A stretch of DNA of 64,000 bases, taken from contig OY783194.1 of NCBI GenBank assembly GCA_963678675.1, positions 10,942,607-11,006,606 on the forward strand, given 5' to 3'. Below the pieces are notes generated by a model. The model ran no database searches, was not told where the DNA came from, and worked only from the letters and a program-made list of their open reading frames with translations. Shown here one piece after another: positions 57,703 through 64,000 of this stretch (positions are counted from its first letter, which is position 1; each line of letters begins with the position of its first letter). Both the position numbers and the translations under genes were made by a program. Source of the stretch: Xiphydria camelus (lineage: Eukaryota > Arthropoda > Insecta > Hymenoptera > Xiphydriidae).

Positions 57703-60700
57703 ATATGTGATGGGCCCTGTGAAATCATACCAGATGTCGGAAAATTTTTTTCGGGAAAATGGCAGATTACGATAGAGGAGATTCTGATCTTCAAAACAAA
57801 AAAAAATCGAAGCTCTAGCGTTATTACAGCCGGAGTTACGAATTTTTAAAGTTCAAGTACAGAAAATTGTAGTTTCGAGAAAAACGCAGTTAAAGATTAC
57901 GAAGTGAACAATACACAAAAAAATTAATATCTCGGCTTCTATTGCTTCAATCGGGTTGACATTTTGGCATGATTTTCAACGTATATGTACCTAGATATCC
58001 TGCAAGTTTCAAGTGCGGACAACGCCTCTACGTGGAGTAAGACAATGGAGAAGATCGATACAAGAACAACAGAAATGAATTGGTGAAGATGATGCAAAAT
58101 TTATTTAAACAAATAATAACAGGAATGTGTTGGCGTTCGGCGCGACGTTAGCGACCAGAAGAGTCTTCCTGTAGGCGTTTTGGAGGACGACCTCTCCATT
58201 TCTTTGGCTGCATTTGTGCAGGAGCGTCCATGGCAGGTGGGTCATCGACATCGTCCTCCATTTCAGTCTCGTCAACCAGGCGTTTTGGAGGACGACCTCT
58301 CGGTTTCTTCGGCTGCATTTGTGCAAGAGCGGGACACAAGACGTTTTTTGTTTCTTCAGAACAAAATGGGCGGATTTTATCATAGAGGTACTGTTGACGT
58401 TCGCAAGGTAATCCAGTAGATTTGACCTCTTCGAGGATCACGTCATCTGCGCCATCGAGATTACCAATGAAGAACGATTGTGCTTCTCCATCAAGCGTCG
58501 TTTTACATGTGACCCAGCCTGGTTTTTCCTTAGTGAACTCAAAGTGATAGAACGATGATATGAGTGGAATCTTGCCCCAGTGGAGACGATCAAAGTAGTC
58601 TTGCCAGGCATGGAATGGTATGTGCAGTGTTTGCCCAGCTTCGTCACTTACTACTACGCTTTGATTTACGTGAGATTCGGGTGTGCTTTGCCGAACCACT
58701 TCTGCTACGTCGTCCACAGTCTCCGCAGGTGTATATCGGAACTTGCGTTTGAACAGTCCGAAGGCCCAGTCGCAACTAAACCGCGTATGGCCGACGGGCA
58801 TGAACGAGAGTACAATACGATCATTCAGCGATTTTAGAATACGCCAATTCAAATACGCCATTATTGTTCGATTTTTGTTTTGCCAACAACAATTATCAGC
58901 ATGGAGATACAGTATCCTTTCACCGGTCGAGAACGAGTCGAGAGCATGATGGATCATACAATGAAACTGGAACCTTTGGCAACGCTGGCAGCTTCTGGGA
59001 TCAGATAATTGTATTGACGCTGGTAGGTGTCGTTCATTATCCCGAAAATGTTTATTTTATAACCGCACAGGAAATATATCGGTCCAGGTTACAGAGGCTG
59101 ATGTGGGATTGACACAAGCTGCGCCATATCAAACGACCAATGCACGGCACGAGTATCCAAATTCGGCTCCTGCGACCCGCTCGCAACGTCAGTGACGTTT
59201 CTCATTTCTCGCGTGTTCTTAATTGTCGTATTGCAGAAATTGCGTTCTTCATTGACACGCGCCATGTGTCTGTTCATCTTCTCTAACTTTTCTTCTTTCT
59301 CTGTATCCGAAAGCATGGAACGAGCTTGGGTATTCGCAAAATGACGCTGGCAAAAATGACACATATCGCTTTGTGGTTGTTGAACGATTATTTCTGGACA
59401 GTGCTTTCTCCACAACCTACGGAATGTCTTCAAACTCACTGGCTCAGTACCATTCGCTGTACAGCTTTCTGTGTAGCACGTGGCATGAATTGTGCTTTTT
59501 CGGTCCTACGTCGGCAGCAATTTAATAGACGCATTAAATTGTGTTGCCATTCGTCCAGGGAGGAAAACGGCATTATTTTCAGCGTAATTCTGAATGAAAG
59601 CGACAACAGACTTTCTATTTTCCAGCGTTAACGAATGTTTTGGTTTCCGAGCAACATTACCGTGCACTGAATCAACAACACCTTCATCCAGGTACAAACA
59701 TTTGAGTCGTCGATATCGTACATTCGACATAGTATGGGCGAACAAAAACGTCTTACGCAAACATTGAAGCCTTTCAATTTAAACCCGATACGTAAATTAC
59801 GTCGTTCTTCATTCGGTTTTTTCGACCGGTGTGTGAAATCGCTCGTTGATAATAATGACCGGATTTGGCCGAGTAGCAACAAGTCCAGTTTATTCGTGTG
59901 ATTTTCGTAGTAGTCGAGTGCTGCACTATCAGCTCTCATGTCTCGCAACGCGTACACCGTGAACAGCTCGGAACAAGCCGTCTTATTTGGAACATGCTTA
60001 CAGCCACACGTAGCAGTACAGAACGCACGAATACGCGCTAACTCCGGATCGGTATCTTCAGTTGTCGCCGTATCTCCGCTGACCATTTGAACATTTCGAT
60101 ACCCTTGCACGCATCCAAATGATGTTTCCGCATCATCCGCGTCATCTGCTTCCATAGGTATTTCCTCATCGGACGCATACTCGTCATCCTAAATTCAGAG
60201 GATACTGTACTGTCTGTTTCACAGTCAGGTATCACGTTAATAAACACAGTTTCTATTACGTACCTCTGATGCTCCTTCCGATTGTGAATCGTCCTCAGTG
60301 CGATTAAAATACTCGTTTAATACGTCCGTGATGGCCGGATCGTCGAACGGACATACATTTGCCATCACTTCGGTTATCAATGAACACACGTGTAAGAAAC
60401 TTTTTTATTTCGGTTTTCACCACGCTCAGACCTCGCTCAGTCAGCGATCGCACACCAACCGAACGATGATAGTTGCTACGCAACGGCACGAAGCAGTGGA
60501 AGTATAATACGGTGAAAGAATGTTCCCCTCCACCTATACACAACCTTACTAAGGAACGTGCGACATCTGGTATGTTTTCTGCAGAGCGACTACCGAACAC
60601 GTTTTCGTTCCTACACTGCCAATTTCACCTCGTTTGACTACTTTTTTCATCGGCACATGGTTGCCAAACATGTCTAGCACTCAAATCCATCGAAATCCGA

Positions 60701-60795
60701 AAATCGAATTTTTCAAGTTCAGATCGCGTTTTGGGCTCTAGCGCAAAATTTACTTTTCCGACTTCTGGTATGATTTCACAGGGCCCATCACATAT
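57703..60795 (-). mobile_element. Nearly complete 3.1-kb transposon of a little-described family
   Basis: Terminal inverted repeats of about 40 bp run from ATATGTGATGGGCCCTGTG at 57703 to the complement ending at 60795. The ends are 90% or more identical. A two-exon gene on the minus strand fills 58148-60365. The left subterminal region contains AATTGTAGTTTCGAGAAAAA, also found in the TTAA MITEs at 8543 and 19361. No clear target duplication is visible. Confidence 0.85.
58148..60365 (-). pseudogene. Transposase-like protein with HADNC motif and AT-hooks
   Basis: Exon 1 is 60365-60264 (34 codons, MANVCPFDDPAITDVL). A 75-nt intron follows (60263-60189, GAG|GTACGT ... TTTAG), then exon 2 from 60188 to 58148. 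Domains in order: an acidic N-terminus; CTATCGCKHVPNKTACSE; a basic helix region (SRYRRL-like, HGNVARKPKHSLTLE); SDMCHFCQRHF; VHWSFDMAQLVSIPHQP; PGPIYFLCGY; the core LHADNCCWQNKNRTI and MPVGHTRFSCDWAFGLFKRK; and two tail AT-hooks (RGRPPKRL). Only a frameshift near 59755, TAG at 59506-59508, TAA at 59089-59091 and a frameshift near 58958 break it. The core resembles a widespread metazoan family of unknown function (DUF7869-like), probably RNase H-fold. Confidence 0.75.
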
Positions 60796-61339
60796 GTCAA
60801 AATCTCACAAAAATTCCGCCTATCTTCGGCGATAGTCGGCCACGATCGGAAATATGTACACAGATACGGCCACACACATACGCCATCAAATGTATGTGAG
60901 AGTGTGTGAGAGAATATATTCCTTAAATGTTTGGGTATTTTCAAAGTTAATAAAATATTTCCATTCGCGAAACGATTAACCTCACGTTTATTTCGATCCT
61001 CGGACGCGCTTGTTAATAAAATGTGAAAATTCAGTGTAATCGGAGTTATGAATCTCAATAGTGGTGAATGTGACAGACGCTCCGTATAGTTTAATAATCG
61101 TTTTTTTTTTTTTTCGATAATCAAGATAGTGAACGGATGCAGTGCTGTGTTTCTCTGGTTGCCTGTGCATAAAGAGCAGGAAAGGAGACGGCAGTGTCTC
61201 AGAAGAATTACCATCAGATAAGTTTAATTGCCATCAGACAGCTTTAACCTCACTTTCGATGGAAGGGCAATTATCTTTGTGATAATTCTATTTTTTGTTT
61301 CAGCGTCATGCGAGCACGAGACGAATTGATGGCTTTTCT
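60796..61339. other. AT-rich DNA, nothing recognised
   Basis: No gene, RNA or clear repeat end. A T-run lies near 61100. Confidence 0.4.
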
Positions 61340-63860
61340 TCTCTGTCACAATCAAAGCCGTGGGAGAAAAATAGGAGATGCAATGGAATTGGATCACAAC
61401 AATCAAGTAATTACTTTATCATTATTTTTTCTCTATCGATATATTTCCTCTTTCGTACTATTACAAGTTCCAATTTACACACCGACCTGTCAAACCTGAA
61501 GTGTACATGTACCTCACTTCTATTTCATCTGTTCTTCGTCTCCGTTGTAACGACAGTCAATGAGGAATCACTGATACCGATTAGGGTTCGAGGGTTATTC
61601 CTTATTCTTTCTAGCACAGCATCGATATTTTACTGCACCTGTTTTCTTCTGGGACTTCCTAAAATAATGATAAAAACCCCATATGATTGTTATTTACAAT
61701 TTGTTACAGATCGTATGCGAACCCGAGGGGGTTTCTTTCGAACGAAGGATCATCCACTTGTTGTTCCAAGAACCAGTTGCATTAGTTCATTTGGCGAACT
61801 GGATCTGCTGTCTTGAGTGCATGGACGTGTGCCACTTTAAATGGATATTTTGTAATTTCCATCGTTACATCAGAGGCGAAGAAGAGATGAAATAGAAGTG
61901 AGGTACATGTACATTTCACGTTTGATAGGTTGGTATATAAATTGGAACTTCTGATAGTATAATACGAAACAGGAAATATATCGATAAAGGAAAAATAATA
62001 ATAAAGTAGTTACTACATTATTGTAATCTAATTCCATTGTATCCCTTACTTTTCTGCCACGACTTTGATCGTTGATAGTGAAGAAAAATCAAATTTATTG
62101 GTTAATCCATCTACTATCAACAATCAAAGTCGTGGCAGAAAAATAAAGGAAACAATAGAATTGGATTACAATAATGTAGTAACTACTTTATTATTATTTT
62201 TTTTTATCGATATATTTCCTCTTTCGTATTATACTATCAGAAGTTCCAATTTATATACCAACCTATCAAACGTGAAGTGTACATGTACCTCACTTCTATT
62301 TCATCTCTTCTTCGCCTCTGATGTAACGATGGAAATTATTACAAAATATCCATTTAAAGTGGCACACGTCCATGCACTCGAGACAGCAGATCCAGCTCGC
62401 CGAATGAACTAATGCAACTGGTTCTTGAAACAACAAGTGGATGATCCCTTGTTCGAAAGAAATCCCCTCGGGTTCGCATACGATCTGTAACAAATTGTAA
62501 ATAACATAATCATTTGCAGTTTCACTATTTAAAATATTCCGAACTTACTCAACGTAGAAATTAAGAAACTATATTAATCTGAGTTAACCAATTCTAATGA
62601 CAGTATTATTAAAAATGATATATTTCATCTTTCGTGTTATACTATCACAAGTTCCAATTTATATACCGACCTGTCAAACGTGAAGTGTACATGTACCTCA
62701 CTTTTATTTCATCTCTTCTTCGCCTCTAGTGTAACGATGGAAATTACAAAATATCATAAATTTCTGTAACATTTCTGCAATATTTTACAATATTCGTGAA
62801 CACTACCGTATGTTAGAAATATATATTTCTCGATAAATTCGCGACTGTTGCGAAACATCATAGAAAAGTTTCGGTCTCATTACGTCGAAAGATCTCCTCG
62901 ATAAGGTACAGCTCGATAAGATTGTACTTGTCAGGGCTGAATTATATAGGGTTTTTATAATTATTTTAGGAAGTCCCAGAAGAATACAGGTGCAGCAAAA
63001 TATCGATGCTGTCCTAGAAAGAATGAGGAATAACCCTCGAACCCTAATCGATATCAGTGATTCTTCATTGACCGTCGTTACACCAGAGGCAAAGAAGAGA
63101 TGAAATAGAAGTGAGGTACATGTACACTTCACGTTTGACAGGTCGGTATATAAATTGGAACTTGTGTGATAGTATAATACGAAAAAGGAAATATATCGAT
63201 GAAGAAAAAAAATAATAAAGTAGTTACTCCATTATTGTAATCCAATTCCATTGTATTCCTTATTTTTCTGCCACGACTTTGATTGTTGATAGTGGATGGA
63301 TCAACCAATAAATTTGATTTTTCTTCACTATCAGCAATTAAAGTCGTGGCAGAAAAATAAGTAATACAATGTTATTGGATTACAATAATGGAGTAACTAC
63401 TTTATTATTATTTTTTCTTTATCGATACATTTCCTCTTTTGTATTATACTATCACAAGTTCCAATTTATATACCGACCTGTCAAACGTGAAGTGTACGTG
63501 TACCTCATTTCTATTTCATCTATTCTTCGCCTCTGGTATAACGATGGAAATTACAAAAAATATCATCATTTACACTCCACAAAGCACGTTTTTGCAAGTA
63601 ACTTTTCTGTAACATTTCTGCGATATTTTACAATATTCGTGAACACTACCGTATGTTTGAAATATATATTTCTCGACAAATTCGTGAATGTTGCAAAACA
63701 TCATAGAAATGTTTCGGAATCATTACGTCGAAAGATCTCCTCGATAAGGTACAGCTCGATAAGATTGTAGTTGTCAGGGCTGAATTATATGGGGTTTTTA
63801 TAATTATCTTAGGTCCCAGAAGAATACAGGTGCAGCAAAATATCGATGCTGTGCTAGAAA
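61340..63860. repeat. Array of palindromic repeat units
   Basis: One family occurs in alternating orientation. Palindrome 1 has arms 61670-62060 and 62110-62520, with its centre near 62085. Palindrome 2 has its centre near 63300. A ~270-bp block (62760-63030) recurs directly at 63585-63858. Shared phrases are AGTCGTGGCAGAAAAATAA, ATCGATATATTTCCTCTTTC and GTGTACATGTACCTCACTTC. All open frames on both strands follow the repeat symmetry and lack family support. Confidence 0.75.
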
Positions 63861-64000
63861 GGGCATAGCCGGGTTTCCATGTGAGATCGGCCCCAGAGCC
63901 GATTTAAATTTCTAATCAACTTTTCAAAAGTACTCGGCCTAAGTATATTTTTGCCAAAGTTTCGGACCATTATCCGCCATATTGAATTCGTAATGGCGGA
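63861..64000 (+). mobile_element. Foldback element left end, cut by the window edge
   Basis: It matches the left terminus of the element at 6708-8527 (GGGCATAGCCGGGTTTCC onward) for the remaining 140 bp with few differences. The preceding sequence matches the uninterrupted repeat at about 62995-63025 up to ...CTAGAAAG, which gives the insertion point. Confidence 0.85.

Overview
The window is eukaryotic and looks like an AT-rich insect genome (possibly hymenopteran, which the sequence alone does not settle). The only host gene I can support is on the minus strand: three short exons with canonical splice sites (20289-20204, 12659-12550, 6561-6455) join in phase to encode part of a CABLES-like protein (Cdk5 and Abl enzyme substrate, cyclin-box region). 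Everything between and beyond these exons is intronic or flanking DNA made almost entirely of transposable elements. I see no rRNA gene, intact tRNA gene or CRISPR array.

Layout. 1-6450: foldback elements, including a 3.9-kb one carrying a solo LTR in one arm and a TTAA-flanked palindromic MITE in the other. 6455-12660: CABLES exons separated by foldbacks and TTAA-flanked MITEs. 13983-16803: a two-exon CENPB-type DDE transposon whose upstream region has six evenly spaced TGACGTCA sites. 16.8-20.1 kb: two tRNA-derived SINE heads, an LTR/leader fragment with a primer-binding-site-like sequence, and a TTAA MITE. 20204-20289: a CABLES exon. 20736-21958: a dead mariner. 22947-38657: a nested stack. 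A TA-flanked DDE element with ~310-bp inverted repeats is split by a 12.2-kb element carrying a cysteine-rich CXC-tail gene. That one holds a long-TIR DNA transposon and an R1-clade-like LINE. A Helentron-like element splits the outer gene a second time. 40.4-47.9 kb: a giant palindrome holding a pogo-like derivative, a MITE and a dead piggyBac. 47.9-57.4 kb: a foldback interrupted by a TTAA-flanked transposon with a 'Mutator-like' transposase gene, a second copy of that gene, and a second copy of the long-TIR transposon. 57703-60795: a nearly complete transposon of a little-described family, with a 75-nt intron and AT-hooks. 61.3-64 kb: palindromic repeats and the end of another foldback.

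Almost every transposase reading frame is broken by stops, frameshifts, deletions or nested insertions, so these are fossils. The window is useful because the repeats preserve their own pre-insertion sites: the uninterrupted arm of a palindrome, or a host reading frame that resumes after the insertion. Target-site duplications and insertion order can therefore be read directly. Family names rest on remembered motifs, not on searches.
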